A stretch of 64,000 bases of DNA from Cacajao melanocephalus (taxonomy: Eukaryota > Chordata > Mammalia > Primates > Pitheciidae), in the NCBI GenBank assembly GCA_963573385.1, contig CAUYLG010033135.1, positions 1-64,000 on the forward strand, written 5' to 3'. Both the position numbers and the translations under genes were made by a program. Numbering within the stretch: the stretch's first letter is position 1; the number at the start of each line of letters is the position of its first letter. The notes beneath the pieces were generated by a model. That model did no database searches, was not told the DNA's origin, and saw nothing but the letters and a program-made list of their open reading frames with translations. Below are positions 12,086 through 23,995 of this stretch, in pieces.

Positions 12086-12835
12086 AGACAAGATTCAACA
12101 TTCCTAATTCATAGAAATGACTGGAGCAGAACTTATCCATTCATGGGTGAGTGAAGAAGCAGGCATTTAGCTTGTTGTAGACTCTAGGGTGGGGAGCAAC
12201 TTATACAGCAATCTATTAATAAAACTCACACATAGGGAAATTTGTTCAAGCTCTTGATTGGTGAGGGAGAAAAAGGGCTTTAATAAGCACAACAGAACAA
12301 TCCAACTATGAGATGGAATTATAAAGGCAATCAGCAGAAGAACTAGACCCTTAATGAGGATCTGTTTCCTCAGTTCAGTCTAGCATTCATGTCCTAGCCT
12401 CACATATAGGCACTGCATTATTGTTTAAATAAAAATATGTGCCTAAATTAGCTCTGCAAAAATGTACATAGTTCCTATTTCAGTTAACATCTTTCATAAC
12501 TCTATATGGCCTCAAATAAAATAATCTTTCTATATAGAATGAAGGATAGACAAATGTGAGAAACCAGTCTTGAAATTGCTCTGTAAGACAATTTTAGTCA
12601 AAATTCTGCTATCTACAATAGGTAAAACCACAACCTTTCTCTGATGCTTTATTATCAATATTTATTTCATGTTTTAAGTCCTTGTCAAAATCAAAGTTTA
12701 TTTACTTCTCTTGGCTTGAACTACTCAAGTAATTAGGCAACATTTCAGGATCATAAATTGTTTCAACTATGCCCCCCTCATCATTTTGTTCATTATCCAA
12801 AATGGTATTATAAACACTTTTGCAAGTCTTTTCAA
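12086..12835. other. No gene recognised
   Basis: AT-rich sequence without recognised repeats or frames. Confidence 0.4.
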
Positions 12836-13192
12836 ACTTTACCTTCTCAGTGAGGACCACATTATTTTATTTAAACTGAAACCTCACTACCAGCCTTCCT
12901 ACACCCTTTACCTCCTTACACTTTTCTACTTTTAAACGTTATGTTTTACTTAAATTTTTTTAAACTATATAGCTTATTACTTTCTAACACGTGTGTATCT
13001 GCATTTATCTACGAATGTGTGTAGGTTATAATGTAAATATTGTTTGAATTGTTTGTCTCCTGCCACTAGAATGTAAGTTTTAAAGAGCAAGGATAATTGT
13101 TAGCTTTCTACATTATTGAATTTCTAGGGCCTAAAATGATGCTTGTCACATAGTAGGCACTCAATAAATACTTATAAATGAATAAGTTAATA
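12836..13192 (+). mobile_element. L2 LINE, 3' end
   Basis: Characteristic L2 3' order: ttctcagtgaggaccacatt, tgtctcctgccactagaatg, gcttgtcacatagtaggcac, tcaataaatacttataaatg. No coding capacity. Confidence 0.8.
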
Positions 13193-13552
13193 ACCAATTA
13201 TCATTCACACTAATTTCAGCTCTCTGCTTGAACTATTAATTTTTCAAAAGACTAAATATATGTTTTTGTTTGTCTATTTTACAGAGAAGGCAAAGAGAAT
13301 CATTGGTTTATTCTTACCACTTGACAACTGCTTCAAATGGTGTAAATATTCTGGCATCCTTTATCAATCTTCTTTTATGAAAATCAAGTGCACAGATAAC
13401 ATCCAGTAAGACTTAAGTTACTTCTTTATTTGAGACAGTCCAGTGGGCATATCCCTCTTCATTCCATATTATTCATATGAAAATATCAAGCAGGCAGTGT
13501 TTTTAAAGGAAACAATTTCTTACAAAAAGTTTTGAAGATGTAATTGTTCTCA

Positions 13553-13722
13553 TAAAGTTATATAATCCTTGCAACTATCTTATGAAGTTTGTTCTATTGA
13601 ACTGCTACAAGTTTAAATATCTTATACAATATTACTCCTTCATAAGTAAGTGAACTAGTATTATGATTGAAGTTGCCTGACTTCAGAGTCTGTATTCTAA
13701 GACCTACTACATGATGCAGTTT
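13553..13722 (+). repeat. MIR SINE fragment
   Basis: aagttatataatccttgcaa, tcttatgaagtttgttctat and the 3' block tgcctgacttcagagtctgt match MIR in order; diverged. Confidence 0.6.
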
Positions 13723-15647
13723 TACATCTTAATTTGCTATTTTTCTGAAAATGGAGGGGAAATTAATTGTGTGGTGAGGGTTGGGGGTGGGGGATATTGT
13801 CTTCTCTTTTTGAGTCCCAGGGAAATTTTACAAAGTCTCTTCCAAAACACCTAATTATAACCCAAAACTAGGGAAGACATGTATTTGTCTATATAAGTTC
13901 TGATATCAGCCTCAGGCCAATTCAAAGTAGTCAGAGTTCATAGCTTATGAAAAGTATCAGCTTTGCATTAGGATATTTGAGATTAATTGCTTATCTAAAG
14001 AGAAATATAGGAACATACCAATTACTAGGCAATAAAAGCAAGAGATTGAGGTCAACACCAGACACTTCCCCAGGAAGAAAAAACCAAATGATGTTGTATC
14101 AGTGCCAAGGGTCATCAAACAGCCATGAACTAAAGTGTCAAGACCAGCACATAAAAACTTCCTGTGTATTACAAAGTCCCAGATCTTTATAAACCCACTT
14201 TTTAATGGTGACAACTTTTGAATAATTGTATTTGAGATGATTTGCTGCAAATTAACAAGGTCATAGGCAATCATCTACAAAGATACTAAATGTGTCTTTG
14301 AAAATTCACTGAGATTTTTAAGGCAACATAAAACTGTAGACATTCACGTGGACTCTGTTATTGATTAGTGAGTTAGTTGTGCTGAAACATCAACATAGTA
14401 ATTAGTATATCCTCTAATTAGTTCAGACTCCTTCTGCCTCCTCTCTTCCTTTGACCATTCCTTGGCAATACAAGAGGCAAAGAGGTTATAAATGTAGAAC
14501 CCCATATAATTTTGTTATCATTAAGTGTGCTTGATTCAATTACAGCATATACAGGAATGGTAACTTCCTTGGCTCTTTCTCTGTTGCTTTAAGGCTTAAT
14601 TATGTTTATATATTTCAGGTTTTAATGATAACCTACTATTTACCTTATTTATTGTGTGTAAATATATATTTTCTATTCTGTTAGAAACAGTTGAAAGAAG
14701 ACTTCTAAAATGGTAACTCCTTAGGAGTTGTTTTTCTTAGCCTGAACCAAGTATCAGCTAACATATCTTAGAAGAGAACAATGATGAAAGCATTTAATAG
14801 TACTGATCATTAGGTTTTTTGAGTCAATAGGTTGATTTTCCACTATCTTCAAAACCCCTGGTGCTGAATGGACTCCTGAGATTGATGATGCATGTATGTT
14901 TTAGCATCTGAAATGCAGAAAATCCCAAATATATGACCCTGAAAATAAGTAGAGCTAAGTCCTGTTTGTTTATGCTGTTCGAAGGTTCCTCCAGCAAGAC
15001 AGTTCTAAGTAATCAGACATCTATTGTGTAAACATTGCTTGAAGAAGAACTCAAAGTATGGTTTTCCTGATCCAAATTCCATTAGCACTCCATTTTATAC
15101 ATCTCATGAATAACTAAGAAACAATAAAACCTGAGTTGGGAAACTGACTGTGGGTCACAGCATCCTACTTCAAATATAAAATTCCATATATGTAGGCTTT
15201 GGATGTCTGGGTGTAATGTAGTGCAAAGGGAGAGTTCTGGTCATGAAGCATAAGTGGTACTAAAGACATGCCCACAGAAACTGCAAAAATGGTTGATGGT
15301 CATTTAAACAATTTGCCTTCTGTGTGTAGACCTCACAAGAATATTTTTACCTATGTCTAAGTAAATCTAGAGTGGGATAAATGGAACATCACATTATGCT
15401 TATTAGTGAACATCCTAACTAAACAAATCCTCTATATGTAGAGGAAAAATAGGCAAAATAATGTGGCCTGTCATAGAAGCTTATAGAGTGAAATTAAACG
15501 CTTACCCTAAAGATTTTCATGGCATACATAGCCTCTGTCAAACAGAAGCAAAAAGCAAAGTATAAGCTAAGAAGGCTAGAGAACAGAATGAATTTCCAAG
15601 TCTGTGGCTAAGATAAAAATGGAGGTAAAAAAGATGAAAATATTTTT
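13723..15647. other. No gene recognised; non-repetitive sequence
   Basis: About 1.9 kb without a recognised repeat. Overlapping frames around 13950-14270 on both strands (81 and 105 codons) have no motif and no splice-site or start context I would trust. Confidence 0.45.
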
Positions 15648-15682
15648 TACACTTGATCTTAGCCAAAAGGCTGAGAAGCAAT
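15648..15682 (-). pseudogene. RNU2: U2 snRNA 5' fragment
   Basis: The - strand reads attgcttctcagcc then ttttggctaagatcaagtgta, i.e. nucleotides 1 to about 35 of U2 snRNA with two differences near the 5' end. It includes the region that contains the U2 helix I segment but stops before the branch-point recognition sequence (gtagta). No poly(A). The flanks gaaaatatttttt and gaaattttttta are an imperfect direct repeat, so this may be a 3'-truncated snRNA insertion like the U4 copy at 618. Confidence 0.82.
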
Positions 15683-16229
15683 GAAATTTTTTTAAAAATA
15701 ACAAAACTAATAGAATAATCAAAAGTCAACATTAGAAGATTTATTGAATATTATTAATCCTGTGGGAAAAAACTATTACTAATGAAGTGACAAACTAGAA
15801 AACATTTTCCAAATTTAGAAAGAAAGGATATAAAATAAAAGCAATGAGAGAGACAGTGATTGATATGGAGATTCAAATTATGGGTATAACTAGAAATAGT
15901 CCAAAGCAATACAATAAAAACTTGTTTTATAAAAATTTGAATAATTAAAAATAGCCCTAAGATCCTATAAGAATCCAAAAAGAAAAAATGCTAACTATGA
16001 AGAAATAAAAATTAAAGTCATTTTAATTTTTTCTTGTGCTACATTAAATTCCTGTAGCAATGAACAAATATATAATTAAAACAAATGTCATCAACCAAAA
16101 ATATTATATGTAGCCATTTTTACTGATAATACCCAACATTCATTTTTGGACAAAAAGGCATGCTGAAACCAACCAAAATTATTTAAAGATAAAATGTAAA
16201 TATTAAAGCAAAAAATGTTTTTATTGATA
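15683..16229. other. AT-rich DNA, nothing recognised
   Basis: Mostly A/T with short frames only. Confidence 0.45.
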
Positions 16230-16440
16230 ATATTAAATACATTGTTCTGACTTCTTATGTACAAATTAATTTAACCCTAACAAAAATAACAAAACTCTAG
16301 AGATATCTCTGTTTTATAAACAAATAAATCAAGGTAGAATTCAGTTATATAATTGGCTAAATTCATGTTAAGAGCCAGGATCAACTTTAGTCAATATGGC
16401 TTTATGACCTCACTTACTCTGCTGTGCTGCCTCAAAAATT
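16230..16440 (+). repeat. MIR SINE
   Basis: MIR order can be followed from aattaatttaaccctaacaa through gttttataaacaaataaatc to agagccaggatcaac and the terminal ctgctgtgctgcctc. Confidence 0.65.
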
Positions 16441-16604
16441 GCAGTGCCACAGAAATGGTGGTGGCATGCGGCACTGAAACCAGATAAATGTATATTTTTG
16501 TAGAAAATTTTCCACATGTAAATTTTCAAATGTAAAAATAATTTAAAAACAATCTTGAAAACAATGATTTGATAAGAGGCTAATCCTTTTGTTGAAATTA
16601 TTTC

Positions 16605-16635
16605 TGTGTGTGTGTGGGTGTGTGTGTGTATGTGA
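16605..16635. repeat. Short (TG)n tract
   Basis: Imperfect TG dinucleotides with a ggg interruption. Confidence 0.9.
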
Positions 16636-16950
16636 GTTTTAAAACATTTTAAAAGTATGACATAAGTACCGCCTCACTGTAAAATCATGCTGTAGTTTGG
16701 GAAGTTCCAAAGACCACTCCTATGTTCAATGATTGGTTGGCAAGATTCCCTGAATTAAGGAAAACCATTAGACTCATGGTTACTGTTTATTATGGTGTAA
16801 AGATGTAGAGTAAAATAAGAATAGAAAAACACACACATGGCAATGTCTAGGAGAGACCAGGAACAAGCTTCAGGTTGTCCTCTCCCAGTGGATTTGAAGG
16901 GACAGTGCTTATTTCTACCAGCAGTGATGCATAACAACATGCACAAAGTA

Positions 16951-17212
16951 CAGCCATATGTTGCTTAACAACAGGGATACATTCTGAAAAGTGTGTGTTT
17001 AGGTAATTTCATTCTTATGAAAACATTATAGAGTGTATTTACACAAACTTAGTTGGCATAGCCCACTACCCACCTACGCTCATGGTGTAGCCTATTGCTC
17101 CTAGGCTACAAAACTGCATGTTACTTTATTGAATACTGTAGGCAACTGCAACACAATGGTATTTGTGCATATAAACAGATGTAAACATAGAAATGGTACA
17201 GTAAAAATATCA
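16951..17212 (-). mobile_element. Tigger-like DNA transposon, terminal fragment
   Basis: Starts with the terminal sequence cagccatatgttgcttaaca preceded by TA, and continues with tagcctattgctcctaggct and tttattgaatactgtaggca. It is the reverse complement of the right end of the element at 28999-37276 (compare gtttgtagcctag and tatgactg there). Only one end is present. Placement in the Tigger/pogo group is from memory. Confidence 0.7.
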
Positions 17213-17744
17213 GCACAGTTGTTTATGCAGTCCTGTTTTACTAAAAAGTTGGTATGTGGTACAAGACTATATTTCAAACCAGGGAAGCTCCAAAGGAGAT
17301 CAAACCAGGTGTTCCAAGCCCTATCTGTCATGGCCCAAAGTCCCCATGAAACAAAGACATTCTTCTGAAGCAGGATATTCCAGGGATTTAGAGATTTCCT
17401 TTCAGGAGTGAGGAACAAATGCCATACCTTTCTTTGAGATGGGCAGGGACAACACACAGTTACTGAGTTAGTCATTTACTGCATACATACTAGCAATACA
17501 TTAGCCAATGATTTAAAGAGTGAAAATCTGTCTTTACCATTTTCTGGTTGATGTTATTGGAACATTTCCAGTGATTTTTCAATATTTTGATAATACAAAC
17601 CATACTCTAATGTCCTGGTATGTAAGTGTGCAAATTTTATTCTTTTGAGTTTTACAGGTGTTGAGCTTACAACAGTTGAATTTTACAAGTGTTGAGTATG
17701 AACCTTTAAAATTTTGGTTGACATTTCAATATGATATGGGGTTG
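17213..17744. other. Unassigned sequence, possibly an old repeat
   Basis: The - strand has a 124-codon frame (17101-17475) crossing the Tigger-like fragment, so it is not a gene. The part 17280-17480 has an even base composition unlike its flanks and may be a diverged repeat that I cannot name. Confidence 0.35.
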
Positions 17745-17749
17745 GTCTG

Positions 17750-18103
17750 TGTATTAGTCCATTTTCATGCTGCTGATAAAGACATACCAAAGACTGGCAA
17801 CTTACAAAAGAAAGAGGTTTAATGCACTCACAGCTCCACATGGCCGGGGAGGCCTCACAATCAAGGCAGAAGGTGAAAGGCAAGTCTCACATGGTAGCAG
17901 AGAGGAGAGAATGAACTGAAAGGGGTTTCCACGTGGAAAATCATCAGATCTCATGAGACTTCCCCACTATTGTGAGAATAGCATGGGAAAGACCTGCCCC
18001 CATGATTTAATTACCTCCCACTGGGCCCCTCCCACAATACGTAGGAGGTGTGGGAGTTACAATTCAAGATGATATTGGGTGGGGACACAGATAAACCGTA
18101 TCA
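17750..18103 (-). mobile_element. MaLR solo LTR (THE1/MST-type)
   Basis: On the + strand it begins tgtattagtccattttcatg and ends ataaaccgtatca, the reverse complement of a THE1/MST LTR (tgatacggtttat..gactaataca). Length 354 bp. It is flanked by a perfect 5-bp TSD gtctg at 17745-17749 and 18104-18108. Solo; no internal region. Confidence 0.95.
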
Positions 18104-18349
18104 GTCTGATACATGAATCTTCTGAAACGGAAATCCAGTATTTCCCTTTTTCACATATTAATTAGCCTGATTTTTATAATTGTTTACATAACTAATAAAT
18201 CTTTAAATTATTTACTCTCTCGTTTCTTATGACACGTTTGACCTCTGCTTATTATATTTTGTAATTATTTATCTCTATTTTCTTGATATCAGAAAATGAT
18301 ATTTTTTATGCTGGTCTGGAAAAAAAGGTCATTTTAACTTTCTTCTTAC

Positions 18350-18760
18350 TTTAAATTATTGCCATTTAGTTGTTGTTGATTTCCTAGGTTCATAGATATA
18401 TAATTTGCATATAATAGCCATATGTTTTCTTCCTTTCCTGTATCTGTACTATTTGCTACTTTGCTTGCTTTATTACATGCAGTTAGCCTTTCAGAACAAT
18501 ATCAACTAGTGACTCTTTTCATCTTGTTCCTGACTTTAAAGGGATTGTTTCACATCAAGTATGATATTTGCTGTAGTTTTCTGATAAGCCTTATTCAGAA
18601 TAATGACTTTTCCTGCTTTTTCAGATTTACCAAATTTTCTGCTTCTAAGCATAGCTGTTAAATTTTTGTTCAGAGATTTAACTTTATCATCAAGGTGTCT
18701 ATATGTTTTTCATTTCCTTAAAACAATAAAATAGTGACATATGATATTGATTTCCAAAAG
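18350..18760 (-). mobile_element. Old L1M fragment, antisense ORF2
   Basis: tcatcttgttcctgacttta, caagtatgatatttgctgta and gttttctgataagcctt follow the antisense L1 ORF2 consensus (cttgttcctgatcttag..aagtatgatgttagctgtag). Highly diverged; ends approximate. Confidence 0.6.
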
Positions 18761-18964
18761 CAGAACTCCCCTTCTTTCCTGGAATACAATCTACTTTTCA
18801 TACTCTCGTATTTTATTTGATGATAACTTACATATGTGATTATAAGTCTATTACTTAAAGATTGTTTTTGAAAACTGGATAATAACAAAAAGTAACTTAA
18901 AGTAAGAGGGATTTAGAACACCGAGAACAAAAGAGCAAAGAAATCTTATTTCATCTTGTAAATC

Positions 18965-18985
18965 ATATATATATATATATATATA
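18965..18985. repeat. (TA)n microsatellite
   Basis: About ten TA units. Confidence 0.95.
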
Positions 18986-19224
18986 AAGATATGTATATAA
19001 TAAGATACAGTGGCAGGAGCTAGGTCAGTTAGTTCAATTATGCTAGTAATTTTAAATTATAAATGTATTTTATTAGAACGCAGACAAGTTCATATTGGTT
19101 TCTTAAAAACTTCATCAAAGTTGCTTAAAAAGACTCTTCAAAAACAAAAACACATATAATTATAAATAAAAAAATAGGTCAATTAGGTAAAGAAAAGAAA
19201 TAATAAAATCACCCTAGGAGCAAC

Positions 19225-19455
19225 AACCTCCACATTTAAGCACTTTATGTGTGCAAGGTGGTACATGTACATTGCTAATTTAATTCTCTAAACAATCTGG
19301 CTAGTGGGGCATTTATTATTATTCTGTTACAAACAAAGAAAACGAGATTTGGCAGAATAAAGTTATCTGTTAAGGTTAGAAGAGTATCTGGCAGAGTTAA
19401 GATTCAAAACTGGGCCTATTTAGCTCAAAAGCCACATTCTTTTCACTATACTCTA
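19225..19455 (+). repeat. MIR SINE
   Basis: MIR landmarks in order: aagcactttatgtgtgcaag, tttaattctctaaacaatct, ttctgttacaaacaaagaaa, ttatctgttaaggttagaag, ttcactatactctact. Confidence 0.75.
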
Positions 19456-19972
19456 CTGACAGTGACTCTGCTGAGAGATGTGAATGGACCTGAGGAAATA
19501 AGAAAAATCTCGGAGTAATAATTCCATTTAATGTAAACACTAATGCAGTTTGGGGCACCAGGTATAGGAGGAAAACCAATATAGAAAAAAAACAGTTTAG
19601 TATATTTTCAGGCAACCGATATTGCACAGACTTAATTTTATCTCTGGGTAATTAAAATGATTAGATCCATGCCACAGACATGAATATTAAAAGATAACAT
19701 TATTTTAATGTGCATAGTTTATATACAGACACTGTAATTCTATATGTCAAACCTTGGTCTCATAAACAGGATATATTCTCAGATATAACTATAACCTGCA
19801 TATACTTCCAGTTATTTGATCTATAACCATGTTTCCAGGAAATTGGACACAAGGATTATCAAGTACTCTAATGTTATCAAAATAAAATTATAAATTGATA
19901 TTTACTATTGAAATTATTTTAGCTGATTATTTTTAAAACAATTTCTGAAATTTATTCCTGATACCTTTTTTC

Positions 19973-20577
19973 TTTTTTTCTTTTTCTTTTTCTTTTTTAT
20001 TTTTTTATTTTTGAAAGAAAGAAAAAGAGAGGAAAGAAAGTGAGAGTGAAAGAAAGAAAAAAAAGAATGTAAGAGAGAAAGAAAGAGGAGGAGAAAGAGG
20101 GAGAACGGGATTCTTGTTCTATTGCCCAGGCTAGAATGCAGTCTAAAAATGGGTATTAAAAATCTCTTTTATGCCAATAATTGTGCTTAACAATGGAGAC
20201 AGAAAGGAATAAAGGATGAAAATAACAAACAAGCAGCCAACCAGTGTTTTACTTAAACCTGTGAAATGTTATGCAATTGCTGAGGAGTGATTTGCATCCA
20301 ATTATGTGGTCACTTTTAAAATAGGTGTAATGTGATACTGAGAAAAATGTATGTTTTGTGGATTTAGGGTGGAGAGTTCTGTAAATATTTGTTAAGTGTC
20401 CTTGTTCCAGGTCTGAGTTCAAGTCCTGGATGTCCTTGTTAATTTTCTATCTCGTTGATCTAATATTGACAGTATAATGTTAAAGTCTCCCATTATGATT
20501 GTGTGCAAGTCTAAGTCTCTTTGTAAGTCATTAAGAAGACATACCAACCAAATGGAGAGAAAAAAAAAAAAAAAAAA
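19973..20577 (-). mobile_element. Composite L1-mediated insertion ending in the Alu/pyrimidine/poly(A) module (copy B)
   Basis: Flanked by a 16-bp direct repeat with one difference: cctgataccttttttc (19957-19972) and cctggtaccttttttc (20578-20593). Read on the - strand the insert runs: a short L1-like piece with a T/A-run end, L1 ORF2 endonuclease-region sequence (about 20525 down to 20280), about 135 bp of other sequence with an old-repeat look, an Alu 3' end (about 20142-20118), a pyrimidine tract, and an A-rich tail. The TSD edge tttttt/ca resembles an L1 endonuclease site. The piece near 20530-20577 lies next to an A18 run and may be a 5' inversion. Sense-strand poly(A) therefore lies at the low-coordinate end. 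Confidence 0.7.
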
Positions 20578-20593
20578 CCTGGTACCTTTTTTC

Positions 20594-21900
20594 AACTTAG
20601 AAATTGCTTTTTTCAGTGCAAAGTGTTGGTCATTCAAAATTGTATAGTTTAATTTTACATTATAACTATTTAAAGTATATATTCACACTGTAAAATATGG
20701 ATTGAAAAACAGCAAAAGAGCTCATGATTCAGCATAATGACATTTCTCTCTATTTACCTTAGCAATTCCCCATCTCCTTCAAAGTAATATTAAAATCTCA
20801 TTTTTTTTCCAGATGATAAATCATAGCAATATCAGAATGTTTATATAGCATGTTTTATTCCATTCTTGAGCTGAAAAGGGAAAAATGACAATATTTTTAT
20901 TGCATCAGTATGGAGCATGGAGTCGGTTGCCATGAAGGCTGATTGAAGAAATGCTCCTATTTCACATCCATTTAAAATGACTTTGCAAAGGGTGAGCTAT
21001 AAACACAAAATGACCAGAACACAGTGAAGCTAACATGACTATTTTAGTCATCTCAATAATTGATTCCAATGGCTGCTGCTGATGCAATTGTGCAATAATC
21101 AACATCTATCATTAGGACAGCCTACATGATTGGATTGGGAGCACCAAATCAGGTTATCATGTGTATGAGTGTATGTGTGTGCATTTCCAAGTCTGTATAT
21201 GCACAATTGGAGGCCAGTGAGATTGCCTGAGTTTTTGCAGAGCCCTTATGTTGAGTTAGTATTACCAACAGTAGATTTGAGAAAGTGTCAGATCAAATGA
21301 AAGCAGTCCAATTATCTATTTCCAGGAAGATACTCGAAGTTTAAAATGCATTTTTCTACAGTTTTGATAATAGTTTTAACATTTATTCATCAAAGACTCA
21401 GACTTACCAAACTAAAATAAAATCATATAATAACATCTAATACTATAGCTACAACTAAAACCATGTATACATATCATTATTCCCATTTTTAATATAAGGT
21501 AAGAAAATTTCAATATTGTATTGTTTTCAAGTATTTTAAGCATGTCAAATATAGTGAAATTTGGTAAATGAATGCTAAGATTATTAATAGAACTGAAGTA
21601 TTTTATATTTTAAAAAACATGAAAGTTAAAATGGCACATACTGCATCATGGCTCTGATGATATATGTTTATTCACAGTATCATTTTCCCATGCTAGGTGG
21701 CAGAGCATATAGATATTCTGCTAGGTAGAAAAACGATACAATTTTTGTGTGGATTTGGTGCTTTTGAGGACTTCATTATGTATTTTCATTTTCCAAATTG
21801 TATTTTACAAAGCTTACTGCTATGAGACTTTCTGTGAGAAAAAAGAAAACAACAATCTGTGGTCAAGCATTGTTAAAATCCCTGTTTCCTGTCTACTCAT
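20594..21900. other. No gene; non-repetitive, possible conserved noncoding segment at about 20860-21300
   Basis: No repeat recognised. The stretch 20930-21130 has balanced composition and closely spaced words such as aatgactttgcaaag, cacaaaatgac and taattgattccaatgg. That is suggestive of regulatory DNA, but it cannot be proven from one sequence. Confidence 0.35.
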
Positions 21901-21903
21901 CCC

Positions 21904-21925
21904 GGGCCGGGGCAGGGGGTGGGGG
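21904..21925 (+). other. G-quadruplex motif
   Basis: Four G runs of 3, 4, 5 and 5 at 21904-21906, 21909-21912, 21915-21919 and 21921-21925, with loops of 1-2 nt, in an AT-rich neighbourhood. Confidence 0.8.
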
Positions 21926-22860
21926 TGTGGTGGTCACAAAGAACATTAATGTACTAAAAGGTCCTAAGAAGTATGATGATAGGCCACGGACTGATTCTCA
22001 AACTTATTTGTTTCCATACTTTAAAAACATAACATTGCATAATTTAGAAAACACTTTGGAAAGTGCTTATATAGAGGATAATCTCATACTGTTTTCTAGG
22101 ATATGACAAATATTGCCTATTAATGGTTGCAAGAATAAAAAAATGACTGAGGGGGGTATTAAAAGCAAGAAATTATAAGCTTGCATTAGGTTCTGTACAT
22201 TTTTTTTTTAAAAGAATTCTCCCAGATAGTCTTCCAGGAGATTCTTGGAAGCTTCTTGTGAAGTGCAACTCACAGATAATCATTGATATACGTTTTTTTG
22301 TCATCCATGGTTACCTCTGATTCTAAGTTTGGTTGTTTCTAATATTTGATTGGAATATATTTTTCTGTGGTTTCCCAGTGGTACTCATTCTGTTTTCTCT
22401 CCAGGGGTGTTGGTGACACAGGAGAAAAATCATCCAAGGTCATGGGTCAGGCTTGATTCTCAGCTTTTGTAGATTGGGGAGTTGGGTTAGAAATGGCCTG
22501 CTGGAGATGAAGCTTGCTGGATCAATTTCTGTAGAAAAAGAGCTAAAAGGGATTAGGAAATGCTCCCCAGTAAAAAGGAAAGATAGCCTCTTCCAAATTA
22601 AGCTTGATGGGGAGTGGGAAGAAAGGGAATTCTTGAGGCAGAGGCTCTCTAGCATCAAATTTTTAACCTCCAATTCTTTGGTGACTTTGATAAAATGAAG
22701 ATTCACATTTACTAGTTTGGGGTTAGGTCCAAGTTTCTGAATTTCTAAAACTCTTCCAGATAATGTCAATGCTGTGGTTCTGCACTTTGAGCAGCAAGGA
22801 TGTAGGAGACCTGCAATTTTACAGGTTAGGGATAGTGGGAATCTATTGAACCAGGTTAGT
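21926..22860. other. No gene recognised
   Basis: Overlapping frames at 22440-22769 (-) and 22453-22698 (+) have no recognisable motif. No repeat assigned. Confidence 0.4.
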
Positions 22861-23222
22861 TTTTTAGTCCATTTGGGCTGCTATGACCCAAATATCATCA
22901 ACTGGGTAGCTTATAAATAACAGAATTTTGTTTTTCAGAGTTGTGGTGTCCAGGAGTCCAAGATCAATGTGCTGGCAGATTCAGTGTCTGCTGAAGACCT
23001 GGTTTATGGTATACTGATGGCTCCTTCTTCCTGTGTCTTCACATGGTAGAAAGTGTCAGGGGTCTTTCTTAGGCTTCTTTTATAAGGACATTAATCCTAT
23101 TCATAAGAGATCCATCTTCATGACCTAATCTTCCAAAGGTCCCACCTCCTAATACTATGACCTTGGGGCTTAAAATTTTGACATATAAATTTGAGATAGA
23201 CACAAATATTCATTCCATAGAA
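22861..23222 (-). mobile_element. MaLR solo LTR (MLT1-type)
   Basis: + strand reads tttttagtccatttgggctg, gggtagcttataaataacag, ccaagatcaatgtgctggca, catgacctaatcttccaaag, aaatattcattccatag, the reverse complement of an MLT1-type LTR. A 5-bp repeat ttagt lies on both sides (22856-22860 and 23223-23227). Confidence 0.85.
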
Positions 23223-23230
23223 TTAGTTAA

Positions 23231-23398
23231 TGCAGAATTTCCCAAATTTTCTTTATTATAAAAATTACCTGGAGGCTCGTATAAATATAGATTCCCACAT
23301 CCAATTTCATATGTACCAAATAATGCAGAAAAGGCTCAGAATTTTTTTAATGATTAGTAATTCCATCAGGTGGTTCTTAAGATTAGTAGTTCGCAAAA
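23231..23398 (+). mobile_element. hAT-Charlie MITE, MER5A-like
   Basis: aaaaattacctggaggctcg, taaatatagattcccacatc, ttagtaattccatcaggtgg follow the MER5A order (cacctgggaactt..gaaatgcaaattc..ccaggtgattc). Ends worn. Confidence 0.6.
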
Positions 23399-23411
23399 TA
23401 TGGAGTTAATT

Positions 23412-23574
23412 CAGTGTTTTCCCAAGTTGATCTTCAGACCACAGCCAAGCTAACGGCCTAAGGATCTGTTTTCCTAAGGAGCTTATTGGAAATAAGCTTA
23501 GAAGTCTTCACTAATGTTAGAATTCAGATCTCTCCAAGATCCTGAAGCCCACCAGGCAGGCTTGTGAACCACTG
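23412..23574 (+). mobile_element. hAT-Charlie MITE, MER5-like
   Basis: Terminal inverted sequences cagtgttttcccaag and gtgaaccactg match the MER5-group ends (cagtggttctca..tgagaaccactg). Directly follows the previous element. Confidence 0.5.
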
Positions 23575-23990
23575 ATTATGCATGCTACTCTTTAATGTGA
23601 ATTAATATAATCCCCAGACTTTATAGAAAATATTTAAATATTCTAGTCTGACTTATTCACCCAAGTGAAAATGCTAAAAGCAGTGCCTCCCTGAGGTCAT
23701 TGTGGTTGACAGTGGTACTTTCTGAAAGGGTAGAAAGAAAGGGCTTCCTGGGGAGAGTGGGGCCTTTATCAACCTCCATCAATCTGAGAAGTTTGTGTGT
23801 AAGAATGTTTTAATGATACAAAGTTTCTCATGTTAGCAACTTCAGCCAACTTCCTGAGTTAAAGTAAAATTTTATCGCTTATAGGGCACTAGTGGGGGTT
23901 GGGGGATAATTGTAAGGCAGAAAGGAAATTTCTGGGTATATTTGAAAAAAAGACACATATTTTGAGTTGAATACCCTTAATTGTTGCCTC
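23575..23990. other. No gene recognised
   Basis: Nothing assigned. Confidence 0.4.
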
Positions 23991-23995
23991 TGTTT

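Noticed and set aside
13947..14274. Overlapping 81- and 105-codon frames as a possible host exon
   Set aside because: No domain, no convincing splice sites, and frames open on both strands; chance is more likely.
17101..17475. 124-codon - strand frame
   Set aside because: Crosses the boundary of a Tigger-like fragment; no motif.
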